Under the pieces are notes generated by a model. The model worked only from the letters and a program-made list of their open reading frames with translations, searched no databases and was not told the DNA's origin. 64,000 nt of DNA, taken from Paraplanobispora siamensis. Its GTDB lineage: Bacteria > Actinomycetota > Actinomycetes > Streptosporangiales > Streptosporangiaceae. The position numbers and the translations under genes were made by a program. The first letter of the stretch is position 1. The number at the start of each line of letters is the position of its first letter. Shown in pieces: positions 40,734 to 48,793 of the stretch. The stretch is from assembly GCF_016863175.1 (NCBI RefSeq), contig NZ_BOOJ01000036.1, positions 124,001 to 188,000 on the forward strand. Reading direction: 5' to 3'.

Positions 40734-41022
40734 TGAGCTGCCTTGGGAGGTGGGTGGAGTAGGGAGCGGGCTGCCTACATGGCACCTTCCAGGTCTGGCA
40801 GTGTTCGCCGGCCTTCCTGTCAGCCCTGTGGTGGTGGCATCCGGCAAGTCGGTTCAGGTGCTTGCGAGGAAGCGAGGCCAGTGCGGGCAGGGCCGTGGAT
40901 GCCCGTGTAGGAGACGTCTAGGACTTGATCGTGCCGAATGCGTGCCGAGATCCGGGCCTCAGGCGTGCCGGGTGAGGCGTTTCTGCTGGTCAAAGGGCAT
41001 ACGGCGACTGTGTGAGGCTTCC
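40734..41022. other. Right end of element, no gene
   Basis: 289 bases between the operator region and attR with no credible gene. Carries the arm-like site at 40927-40948. Confidence 0.5.
40927..40948. promoter_or_regulatory. Candidate integrase arm site, right
   Basis: GATCGTGCC-N6-GTGCCGA, 74 bases inside attR, matching the site near attL. Confidence 0.4.
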
Positions 41023-41074
41023 ACTACGGATCAGAAGGTTAGGGGTTCGAGTCCTCTCGGCCGCGCCACACGAA
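41023..41074. repeat. attR, 52-bp direct repeat
   Basis: Identical to 19099-19150. It contains the 3' half of tRNA-Arg only and is not a functional tRNA. Confidence 0.9.
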
Positions 41075-41075
41075 G

Positions 41076-41112
41076 AAGGCCCTTGAACAGGCATCACGCC
41101 GTCAAGGGCCTT
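41076..41112 (+). terminator. Original tRNA-Arg terminator
   Basis: AAGGCCCTTGA pairs with TCAAGGGCCTT around a 15-base loop, followed by T-rich sequence. It lies right after attR, where the chromosome resumes. Confidence 0.75.
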
Positions 41113-41250
41113 TCTGCTTTCTCGATCGTTCGGTCTCTTTGCCGACACCCTTGCTAACAGGGTGGCTTCCGGGCGGCCCCCCGTCACTCGCCCATCGCCT
41201 TGGCGGACACGTCACGCCGGGGGACGCTCCGTCCGCGCCGCCGGATTGTT

Positions 41251-41296
41251 CGGAAGGCTCTCGCGGGCGGTGAACCGCGTCCGCGAGAGCCTTCCG
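41251..41296. terminator. Large hairpin in intergenic region
   Basis: CGGAAGGCTCTCGCGG (41251-41266) pairs perfectly with 41281-41296; the 14-base loop contains a smaller CGGT/ACCG stem. The surrounding 41113-41439 has no credible gene. Confidence 0.6.
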
Positions 41297-41439
41297 GAAC
41301 ATCGTGTGAGCGTGCTTGACCGTGCTGGAGGAGGGGGCGCCGCCGGTCGGCGGCTCCCGATGGAACCTGGTGAGATGCTCGGCGACTGTGGTCGCGTTCC
41401 GGCCGGCGTGCTCACCCCGTCAGGCGTTCACGCATCGCG

Positions 41440-41847
41440 TCAGCGGTAGCGCTTGGTGCACTGGTAGACGATCCAGCGGCCGCCGCCGGCGTTGGCGACG
41501 GCGTTCCTCTTCGCCTTGGCGGGAGTGCTCCCCCGGCCGCCCCAGTAGACGTTTCTCCTGGAGTTGTAGGCGACGGCGCCACAACCGTTGACGAAGGTGG
41601 TGAGGACCTTGCAGCTGGAGTGGCCGCACTCCCTCAGTGCCCGCCGCTTGGCGCTGCGCTCTGTTTTGTAGTCCCAGGACCTGCCGATATCGCCGTCCCG
41701 CGATACGGCGATGGCGCCGTAGTAGTAATAACGTGCTGCACTTTCCCCCGTCGTGGCGGCAGTAGCTGCTGCGGGGGACGCTGCGAGCGCCCCGCTCGCC
41801 ATGAGGGCGCAAGCGGCGATGGCAGTGAGCTTCTTGCCTAACTGCAT
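41440..41847 (-). CDS. Secreted DUF4189-domain protein
   Basis: 135 residues: signal peptide (MQLGKKLTAIAACALMAS to AAATA), then YYYYGAIAVSRDGDIGRSWD, CGHSSCKVLTTFVNGCGAVAY and the C-terminal YQCTKRYR, the pattern of DUF4189 with two to three disulfides. Small secreted protein of unknown role. Confidence 0.85.
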   Translation of the reverse strand: MQLGKKLTAIAACALMASGALAASPAAATAATTGESAARYYYYGAIAVSRDGDIGRSWDYKTERSAKRRALRECGHSSCKVLTTFVNGCGAVAYNSRRNVYWGGRGSTPAKAKRNAVANAGGGRWIVYQCTKRYR

Positions 41848-41972
41848 GGTGTTTTCCCCTTCGTGTCGTCCAGGTGGACGGCAACGTTGTGCTGGCGAGG
41901 AGAGTCTGGGGTGTGCCGCTTGCAGATCACTTAAACCGATGAATGATCACGGGAAGCCCGGGTCTGCGCCGG

Positions 41973-43310
41973 TCAGTTCGGGCAGGCGTCGCGGCAGGCG
42001 CCGAAGCGCGCGGTGTCCGGGCGGGTGAAGCCGGTCTCGGGCGTTCCCCGCACCGCCTCGGTCATCGCCTCCTTCCAGATCAGGCCGGGAACCGACGTGC
42101 CGTCCACCCGGGGGTAGTGGCGGCCGCCGATGGTGACGTCGACCAGGTCGTGCTCGAAGGCGCCGCGCGGGTCGCCGAGGCTGACGGCCGAGGCCAGCTC
42201 AGGGGTGTAACCGGCGTACCAGGCGGCGACGTAGGCGTCGACCGTGCCGGGCATGCCCGCAGCCTCGCGATCGATGCCCTTGAGGGCGCTCCCGGCCAAG
42301 GCGTCCGACAACAATCCGGTGACCGCGTCGGCGACCGCCGGGTCCAGGACCTGCCGGCAGCGCGGCGGGAAGGAGCGCGAGGCACCCGAGCCGTCGCGGA
42401 TCTCCGTGATCACCGTCGGCTCACAGAAACGGCCGCGGGCGGCGAGGCTCGCGTAGGAGTTGGCCACCGAAACGGGGTCGACCTCGTCGATGCCCAGCGT
42501 GAACGCCTCCAGCTCCCGGAGCGGTCCTCCGTCGGCGCGCCTGAGCCCTAGCCGCTCGGCCATTCTGACGGTCTCGCACAGACCCACCTTCTCCTCCAGG
42601 CGCATGTAGAAGGTGTTCACCACGTCCCGGGTGCCTGATCGCAGGGTGACGAACCGGTCCCCGTTCTTCTCCAGGTTCAAGATGACGTGGGCCGGTTCGC
42701 CGACAGCCCGGCCGGCGCAGTCCTTGAACGTCGCGTAGTCCTGGGGGCGGTACTGGTCGGAGACGAGAAAGCCGTCGTCGTGCCGTAGGCCGGCCGCGAG
42801 TGCGGCGGTCAGCGTGTAGGCCATCGCCGTTGTGCCCTGCCGGAAGGCCGGCCCGTCGGCGGCCCCGCGGTTGGTGGCCATGGCCCTGACGGCGCCTTCG
42901 CCTGGAACGATCATGACCTGGGTGGCGATCTGCGGGTCGTCGCGGTGGACGTGGGCGTCGATGGCCTGTTGCGCCGCCCGCTGGAGCCGCTGGTCGATCG
43001 TCGTCCGGATCGTCAGGCCGCCGTGGGTGAGAAGCCGCGGGTCCTCGGCGACAAGCCGCTCTCTGACATGCCGGCAGAGGTAGGGGTACCCGCTGCCCGC
43101 GCAGTCGCCGGAGAACTCCTCGATGACGGCACCCTCGACGTCCAGCAGCACGCTCTTCCGGGCCGTGGGGGAAGCGGAGGCCGCGACGGAGGAATCCGAG
43201 GCCATGTGCTCCTCACCCGTACCGCTGTCCGCCGAATTCCGCAATATCAGGAGAACCGCGACCAGTGCCCCCGCCGTGGCGACGCTCAGTAGAACCAATA
43301 ATGCCTTCAT
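41973..43310 (-). CDS. Transpeptidase-like protein lacking catalytic motifs
   Basis: 445 residues from ATG 43310 (GAAGGG site); one N-terminal membrane helix. Overall penicillin-binding transpeptidase layout (LTIRTTIDQRLQRAAQQAID, then LGIDEVDPVSVANSYASLAA). The SxxK site reads QGTTAMAYTLTAALA (no Ser-x-x-Lys), SxN reads RDVVNTFYMRL, and KTG reads GMPGTVDAYVAAWYAGYTP. All three active-site motifs are lost while the fold is kept, so a pseudo-enzyme binding or scaffolding role is likely. Confidence 0.75.
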   Translation of the reverse strand: MKALLVLLSVATAGALVAVLLILRNSADSGTGEEHMASDSSVAASASPTARKSVLLDVEGAVIEEFSGDCAGSGYPYLCRHVRERLVAEDPRLLTHGGLTIRTTIDQRLQRAAQQAIDAHVHRDDPQIATQVMIVPGEGAVRAMATNRGAADGPAFRQGTTAMAYTLTAALAAGLRHDDGFLVSDQYRPQDYATFKDCAGRAVGEPAHVILNLEKNGDRFVTLRSGTRDVVNTFYMRLEEKVGLCETVRMAERLGLRRADGGPLRELEAFTLGIDEVDPVSVANSYASLAARGRFCEPTVITEIRDGSGASRSFPPRCRQVLDPAVADAVTGLLSDALAGSALKGIDREAAGMPGTVDAYVAAWYAGYTPELASAVSLGDPRGAFEHDLVDVTIGGRHYPRVDGTSVPGLIWKEAMTEAVRGTPETGFTRPDTARFGACRDACPN

Positions 43311-43552
43311 CGTTGCCCTTCGGCGCGTCCCGCTCAATATCTGGATCATCCGGGAACGGCGTGGTTCGGACAAGTACGGGGTCGCTTCTACGTTGAAACT
43401 CTGAATTATGCGTATTGCTGGGAAGCTACGTGCCGAGCCTCTTCAGTGAGCGGCATACGGCGAATATCGCACCCGCGTACATGCGGGACGCCCTCAGCTC
43501 TACGACCCTCAATTCATTGAGGATTACACAACGGTCCGGGAGCCTGCGGGGT

Positions 43553-44485
43553 TCAGGTGGCGAAGAAGTAGCGGGTCAGGTGGAAGAACAGGGGTGCGGC
43601 GAAGCACAGGGAGTCCACCCGGTCCAGCATCCCGCCGTGCCCGGCCAGCATCTCGCCCCAGTCCTTGGCGCCGAGCGAGCGCTTCACCGCCGACAGTACG
43701 AGGCCGCCGATCACGCCGGCCGCCACGATCGCGAGCGACATCAGTGCGGCCTGCCAGGGGGTGAACGGCGTCAGCCCGTGCAGCAGCACGCCGAGCAGTA
43801 CCGCGGCCAGGCCGCCCCCGGCGAGCCCTTCGACGGTCTTGGAGGGGCTCACCTTCGGTGACAGCGGTGTGCGGCCCCAGAGCTTGCCGCACACGTACTG
43901 GAAGACATCGCTCGACTGCACGACCAGCAGGAAGAACAGCAGAAGCGGGCCCGTGTCGGAGTAGTAACCGGGGATCTCCAGCATCAGCAGCGCGGGGGCG
44001 TGGCTCAGGCCGTACACGCACACCATCAGCGCCCACTGGATCTTGGCGTTCCGTTCGAGGAAGCCGGTGGTGTCCTGCGACAGTGCGGCGGCGGCCGAGA
44101 CGACGAAGAACACGTAGACCGGAATGAAGATCGCGAAAAGCCCGTACCAGCGGAACGCGAGCAGCGCGAACTGCACCGGGAGCGCGACGTAGAACGCCAG
44201 CAGCAGCGACGAGTAGTCGCCCTCCTCGGTCGGGGTCAGCGTGATGAACTCGCGGAGCGCGAAGAACGAGCACAGCGCGAACAACACGATCGTCGCGTGG
44301 CTCCCCGCGACGATCGCGGTGCCCGCGACCGCGATCATGACCCACCAGGCGTTGATCCGCTGGTTGAGGTTCAGCACCGTCGGGTTCTCCGGGCCGACGC
44401 GGCGCGCCAGGACCGCTCCCACCGTTGTCGCCGTGGCGAGCACCGCCACCATCCCGGCGATCGTCACCCAGAAGACGTACGGCAT
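43553..44485 (-). CDS. Phosphatidate cytidylyltransferase (CdsA-like)
   Basis: 310 residues, about eight membrane helices. C-terminal signature: SPSKTVEGLAGG, then LVLSAVKRSLGAKDWGEML, then GHGGMLDRVDSLCF, matching the CDP-diglyceride synthase motif with its metal-binding Asp. It makes CDP-diacylglycerol from phosphatidate and CTP. Grouped with an acyltransferase and a CDP-alcohol phosphatidyltransferase; in E. coli ynbAB make a similar pair. Confidence 0.9.
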   Translation of the reverse strand: MPYVFWVTIAGMVAVLATATTVGAVLARRVGPENPTVLNLNQRINAWWVMIAVAGTAIVAGSHATIVLFALCSFFALREFITLTPTEEGDYSSLLLAFYVALPVQFALLAFRWYGLFAIFIPVYVFFVVSAAAALSQDTTGFLERNAKIQWALMVCVYGLSHAPALLMLEIPGYYSDTGPLLLFFLLVVQSSDVFQYVCGKLWGRTPLSPKVSPSKTVEGLAGGGLAAVLLGVLLHGLTPFTPWQAALMSLAIVAAGVIGGLVLSAVKRSLGAKDWGEMLAGHGGMLDRVDSLCFAAPLFFHLTRYFFAT

Positions 44486-44486
44486 G

Positions 44487-45095
44487 TCAGCTGTTTCCCA
44501 TCGTGATGACGGCGTCCCGAGCGCGTTGCAGGAAAGCGTCCTTCTCCTCGCCGGGCACCCGCTCCAGCGGAGTCCCGAATCCCACCCGGCACAGGAGGGG
44601 AACGGGGATCACCTTCCCCTTGGGCATGACGCGATTGAGGTTCGACAGATTCACAGGGACGAGTTCGACGTCGGGGAATTCCCCTGAGAGCCGGAAGATC
44701 CCACTCCGGAACGACCCCGGCTCCGGTCCCGCGCCCCGGGTCCCCTCAGGGAAGATCACCAGGGAGGCCCCCTCGCGCAGCGCCTCCCGCAGCGGGTCGA
44801 GCGGGTCACCCGTGCCCTGTCCCTGCCGGTCGACGAAGACGACGTCGAGCACGCGCCGCGCGACGAAGCTCCTGAGCGATGAGGAGTCCCAGTAGTCGCG
44901 CGCCGCCACCGGCCGTACGCCCCTGCGGAGCCGCGCGGGGAGGGCGGCGAGGATCGCCATCGTGTCGACGTGGCTGGTGTGGTTCGAGAAGTAGATCCTC
45001 TGGCGGCCGGTCGCCAGGGCGGACATGTATCGGGGGTGGGCGCCGACGACGATTCGCACCAGCCAGACCAGCGCCGTCCTGAGGAGACTAGACAT
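44487..45095 (-). CDS. 1-acyl-glycerol-phosphate acyltransferase (PlsC-like)
   Basis: 202 residues. NHTSHVD (NHx4D catalytic block) near 38 and FPEGTRG near 113. It starts eight bases inside the upstream phosphatidyltransferase end and stops one base before the CdsA start. It probably supplies phosphatidic acid for CdsA. Confidence 0.9.
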   Translation of the reverse strand: MSSLLRTALVWLVRIVVGAHPRYMSALATGRQRIYFSNHTSHVDTMAILAALPARLRRGVRPVAARDYWDSSSLRSFVARRVLDVVFVDRQGQGTGDPLDPLREALREGASLVIFPEGTRGAGPEPGSFRSGIFRLSGEFPDVELVPVNLSNLNRVMPKGKVIPVPLLCRVGFGTPLERVPGEEKDAFLQRARDAVITMGNS

Positions 45096-45717
45096 CGGCT
45101 GCCCGCAGTCTCCTGGCGATGGCGCGGCTTCGGGTCCAGCACGTGACGGCCGAGCCGACGGCCACGACCGCTGTCGCCGCCTTGAGCGAGTACTGCGTCG
45201 CGGTCAGGAGGGACTCGACCGCGCCGGCGAGGCAACCGGTCGACAGGACGGCCATCCGGTGCTGCTTCGCCATCGGGCCGGGGAACTCCTGCTCGAAGCC
45301 GAGCGCACCCCCGAACACCCGGACATACGCGGTGGTCACGGCGAGAAGCGCGGCGAGCCACCCGATCTCGGGCAGCCCCGCGCCGTACCCCGCCCCGACG
45401 ATGATGAGCGAGTCGGCGACACGATCCGGGAACTCGTTGTACAGCGCGCCGGTCGGGGACCTCTTCCCGCCTTCGACCGCGACGAGGCCGTCCAGCACGT
45501 TGCACAGCAGCCTCAACTGGATGAGCACCGCCGCGGCGAGGCATCCGGCCCATCCCGGTGCCCCGTACAGCGCCCATCCCGCCGCACCCGCGAACACCAC
45601 GCTGGCGCAGGAGATCTGGTTCGGAGTGACCGGGGTACCGGAAATCCATGATGCGATACCGCGGACGACGCGGTTCGACCGGGACCTGATGGGCCGGCGG
45701 GCCGACGTCATGTCCAT
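45088..45717 (-). CDS. CDP-alcohol phosphatidyltransferase
   Basis: 209 residues, several membrane helices. The motif DGLVAVEGGKRSPTGALYNE, then FPDRVAD, corresponds to DGxxAR...GxxxDxxxD but Arg is replaced by Val and the middle Asp by Asn-Glu, so activity or substrate may differ. It would use CDP-diacylglycerol from the CdsA-like enzyme. Head group unknown. Overlaps the acyltransferase gene. Confidence 0.85.
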   Translation of the reverse strand: MDMTSARRPIRSRSNRVVRGIASWISGTPVTPNQISCASVVFAGAAGWALYGAPGWAGCLAAAVLIQLRLLCNVLDGLVAVEGGKRSPTGALYNEFPDRVADSLIIVGAGYGAGLPEIGWLAALLAVTTAYVRVFGGALGFEQEFPGPMAKQHRMAVLSTGCLAGAVESLLTATQYSLKAATAVVAVGSAVTCWTRSRAIARRLRAADV

Positions 45718-46070
45718 CCTCCGCCGACTCTTCCGGAAGCGGCGGACGCACCGCCGAATATCTCTGCCGTCACTGGATCAGCCGTATCCGATGCGTTAAA
45801 GGAGAGCGGTCAATCGCTCCGATGAACAGAACCCGCGAACGCGGTGATCATTGGTAGTTCTCGGCGCTTGACGGCTGCTTGCATCCTGATTGACCGCGTG
45901 TTCCCAGAGGGGAATCACCAAAGAAGCAGGGGAGCTAAGGCATATCCTCTTTTTGGAGGTTTCAGCCCTAAAGAGCTGTATATCCGAAGCTCTTTCCTGG
46001 TGCGAGGCAGGCCTCGGATCGGTTGGCTATGGTCTGCCCATATGGGACGACGCCAGCGGAGGCCGGCACC

Positions 46071-46486
46071 ATGGAACGACAGCGCTATTCCGCCGCGGAT
46101 ATCACGGTGCTCAGTTGGGACGAGGCTGTACGCAAACGTCTCGCCATGTACTTCGGAGTCGATCGCCGGCATCCCGATCTCCCCACCAGGATCCTGGCTG
46201 CTCTGATCATGGACGCACTCCATCGCCACGATGGTGAGTGTGGTCGAAAGGCCGCGGCTGTCGTCAAGAGCTGGCCGGCACGCGACCTCTGACCCCTCCA
46301 CGGGAGACCGGCGCGCCTGTGACCGACGGGACGTCGGCGACATACGAGCTCGACCCCTCGTACGTGGCCCGGGGGGCGGCGATCGCTGCCCCGTTTGAGG
46401 GTTTGGACCTGCATGGCGAGTGGTGCGCAGGGCAATCCCCGGCCGGCTCCGTCGTGGTGAGGGACCTGCGGCGGAGGTCATCTTGA
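46071..46486 (+). pseudogene. Decayed GyrB-like ATPase
   Basis: MERQRYSAADITVLSWDEAV, then RKRLAMYFGV match the GyrB N-terminus, ending at DALHRHDG. In another frame from about 46238, WSKGRGCRQELAGTRP and TYELDPSYVARGAAI fit a later transducer-like part of short GyrB paralogues. The ATP-binding middle (GxG motifs) is missing and the frames differ, so the gene is deleted and frameshifted. The ~270 bases before it (45,800-46,070) hold nothing recognisable. Confidence 0.6.
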
Positions 46487-46557
46487 TCTTCACAACGCCG
46501 TCGGGGATAGTCGGTGTACCTGCGCGACCGTAGCTCATCGGACCTGGAAGGCACTGC

Positions 46558-46932
46558 ATGAGAAGGTTTCTGCGTCGACGGTTCCTCGTTGCCCTCGCGC
46601 TGGCGTCCGTGACCGGGGCGCTCCTCAGCGCTCCTCCGGCGCACGCGGCGAGGTCGGACTGCCCCAGCAACGCCTTCTGCCTGTGGGTGGACGCCAACTA
46701 TCCGGGAAGACCGTGGTCCATCGGGGGCGACTGGGACTACGGCACCTGCTGGAACCTGCCGCCGTCCATCAACAACAAGGCCAGCTCGACGTACAACCGG
46801 AGGGCTCGCGGCATCACCCTCTATGACGGTGCCAACTGCACGACCATGATCGGTGAGATCGGTCCGCAGAGGTTCTACCCGAACCTGAGCATCAACGACA
46901 GGATCACCTCGATCCGGTTCGAGTCCTGGTGA
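46558..46932 (+). CDS. Secreted peptidase-inhibitor family I36-like protein
   Basis: 124 residues. Signal peptide (RRFLVALALASVTGALLS to AHA), then CPSNAFCLWVDANYPGRPW and ITLYDGANCTTMIGEIGP, a beta/gamma-crystallin-like pattern with four cysteines. Actinomycete members inhibit secreted proteases. GGAAGG precedes ATG 46558. Confidence 0.8.
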   Translation: MRRFLRRRFLVALALASVTGALLSAPPAHAARSDCPSNAFCLWVDANYPGRPWSIGGDWDYGTCWNLPPSINNKASSTYNRRARGITLYDGANCTTMIGEIGPQRFYPNLSINDRITSIRFESW

Positions 46933-46980
46933 TCGAGGACTGACCGGCGACGACGCCCCGGACGCGCTCCGCGGGCGGGC

Positions 46981-47634
46981 CTATCGGCCGGGGTGGAGGA
47001 CGGCGAACAGGCCTCGGGTGCGGGTGCCGTCCGGCAGGTGCCAGGAGCCGGTGACGTGGCCGGTCGTTTCCGGGGGGAGGACGGGCGTGGTGTCCGGGGC
47101 GGGACGCAGGGCCCGGTGCAGACGCAGGGTGGTGCCGTACGGTGCGCGCAGTTCGGTGCCCGCCTGGTCGTCGGTGGCGGTGAAGTCCGTGGGGACGAGG
47201 GTGTCACCGGTGTAGGAGCGGGTGACCTCGCGGTCGGGGGTGTCGCTGGTGTTCTGGTCCTGGGCTTGGGCCCGGCCCTCGATCAGGGCCAGCAACTGGG
47301 CGACCAGCACCGGGTCGTGGCAGCCGTCGTAGGCCCAGCGCCGGCCCAGCACTCCGTGCTCCATGGTGCCGACGAGGGCGTGCTCGGCTTCGTCGAGCGG
47401 GGCGCCGCGGTAGGTGAGCGGCACCAGGTAGGCGACCGGCTGGGTGCCGGAGGTGTCGGTGACCACCATGAACTCGATGCCGACCTCGCCCTCCGGGTCG
47501 TCCAGGCGGAAGCCGCCGGCCTTGGTCAGTTCCGGTTCGCCCGTGCCGCCGGAGTACCACGGCCGGGAGGGGAGCCAGGCGGTGAGCAGTTCCAGCTTGG
47601 TCGGCTTCAGGGCGGTGTGGTGGATGACGGCCAT
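46981..47634 (-). CDS. Maltokinase N-terminal cap-like protein
   Basis: 217 residues from ATG 47634. AVIHHTALKPTKLELLTAWLP opens the maltokinase cap pattern, followed by GGFRLDDPEGEVGIEFMVV. The kinase domain of Pep2/Mak is absent, so this is a free-standing cap protein. Its role is unknown; possibly sugar-metabolism related. Confidence 0.8.
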   Translation of the reverse strand: MAVIHHTALKPTKLELLTAWLPSRPWYSGGTGEPELTKAGGFRLDDPEGEVGIEFMVVTDTSGTQPVAYLVPLTYRGAPLDEAEHALVGTMEHGVLGRRWAYDGCHDPVLVAQLLALIEGRAQAQDQNTSDTPDREVTRSYTGDTLVPTDFTATDDQAGTELRAPYGTTLRLHRALRPAPDTTPVLPPETTGHVTGSWHLPDGTRTRGLFAVLHPGR

Positions 47635-47792
47635 GCCTGGGGTTCTCTTCCGTCGAGCGGGTTCCGATCTTCGCATCCTCCCATCCACCGGCCGTACGCC
47701 TCCATGCGTGTCAGTCCGGCGTCGGTCCGGCCGGCCCGTTCTCCCGTGGTTCCGAGTCGTTCACCGCCCGGCCCTTCGCGGAAACGGCTGTG

Positions 47793-47821
47793 AAGGGGCT
47801 CCCCGGACGGGGAGCCCCTTT
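47793..47821. terminator. Stem-loop terminator
   Basis: AAGGGGCTCCCC pairs perfectly with 47809-47820 around GGAC, followed by TTT. It stands before the end of the leftward monooxygenase gene. Confidence 0.8.
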
Positions 47822-47872
47822 CTGTGGTTCAGAGCCGGTGAAGCCACAACTCGACGCGGGCGATGTACGGCT

Positions 47873-48163
47873 TCAGCGCTCGTCGACGACCTGGCCGTTC
47901 TGCACCGTCGCGTCCTTCGTGAGCGCCATGGCCAGCGGGGCCTCCGGGAAGGTGGCGATGGCGGCGAGCGCGGCGCCCATCTGCGCGTCGCTCTCCCAGT
48001 GCCAGGTGTCGCTGTAGGTGCCGTCGTCGAGTTTGACCAGCCGGGTCGTCGTCAGCCCCGGGTGCGTCTCGCGGACGGTGCCGATCAGCGAGGCCCGGCG
48101 GGCCAGGAACTCCTCCAGGTCGGCGGGGTCGACCGAGTAGGTGTGGGTTCGGATGACAGACAT
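47873..48163 (-). CDS. Antibiotic-biosynthesis-monooxygenase-like protein
   Basis: 96 residues of the small ferredoxin-like ABM fold: TYSVDPADLEEFLARRASLI, THPGLTTTRLVKLDDGTYSD, WHWESDAQMGAALAA. Likely a cofactor-free or accessory oxygenase, or a simple dimeric barrel protein. It lies just downstream of the AhpD-like gene and is probably in one operon with it. Confidence 0.75.
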   Translation of the reverse strand: MSVIRTHTYSVDPADLEEFLARRASLIGTVRETHPGLTTTRLVKLDDGTYSDTWHWESDAQMGAALAAIATFPEAPLAMALTKDATVQNGQVVDER

Positions 48164-48179
48164 GGGAGATCGACTTCCT

Positions 48180-48632
48180 TCACCAGGTGCCGGCGATCTG
48201 CCGGATGGGGGCGTTGAGACGGTTGAACAGGTTGGTCACGGCGATCATCAGGAGGATCGTGGCCAGCTCCTGCTCGTCGAAGTGGTCGGTGGCCGCGTCC
48301 CAGATCTCGTCGGGCACCGCGTCGGCGCGGTCGGCCAGCCGGGTGACGGTCTCGGCCAGCTGCAGGGCGGCGCGCTCGGCGTCGGTGTAGTACGGCGCCT
48401 CGCGCCAGGCGGACACCAGGCCGATCCGCTCGTCGCTCACGCCCGTCTTCCTGAGCTTCTTCAGCCCGCTGTCCACGCAGAAGCTGCAGCCGTTGATCTG
48501 GCTGACCCGCAGGTGCACCAGGTCCAGGAGCTCCTCGGGGACGCTCTGCGACTGGACGGCCTGCATCAGGCCCTGGATCGGCTGCATCGCGGCCGGAATG
48601 ATCATGGCGGGGTTCTTCATCCGTGCTTGCAT
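48180..48632 (-). CDS. AhpD-like / carboxymuconolactone decarboxylase family protein
   Basis: 150 residues from ATG 48632 (GGAG site). CSFCVDSG is the CxxC of alkylhydroperoxidase D-like proteins, with the usual downstream His replaced by Gly. The VPEELLDLVHLRVSQINGCS lead-in is typical. A peroxide-linked redox role is expected but the missing His makes activity uncertain. Confidence 0.85.
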   Translation of the reverse strand: MQARMKNPAMIIPAAMQPIQGLMQAVQSQSVPEELLDLVHLRVSQINGCSFCVDSGLKKLRKTGVSDERIGLVSAWREAPYYTDAERAALQLAETVTRLADRADAVPDEIWDAATDHFDEQELATILLMIAVTNLFNRLNAPIRQIAGTW

Positions 48633-48793
48633 GTTCTCGCTCCTCAGCGGGTCGTCGTGCGGGCTTCGGCGGTGTCGTCGTGCTGGTCTCAACTGGTCGT
48701 CTTGCCTGCTCAGTGGTGCCGTCGTGCCGGTGAGAACGAGAATGTCCGCACGGATTGATACATTCGCGATGCGTCGACGATGGAAGGCGATAC

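Noticed and set aside
41023-41099. Second tRNA-Arg
   Set aside because: Only the 3' half from the anticodon loop is present; it is attR.
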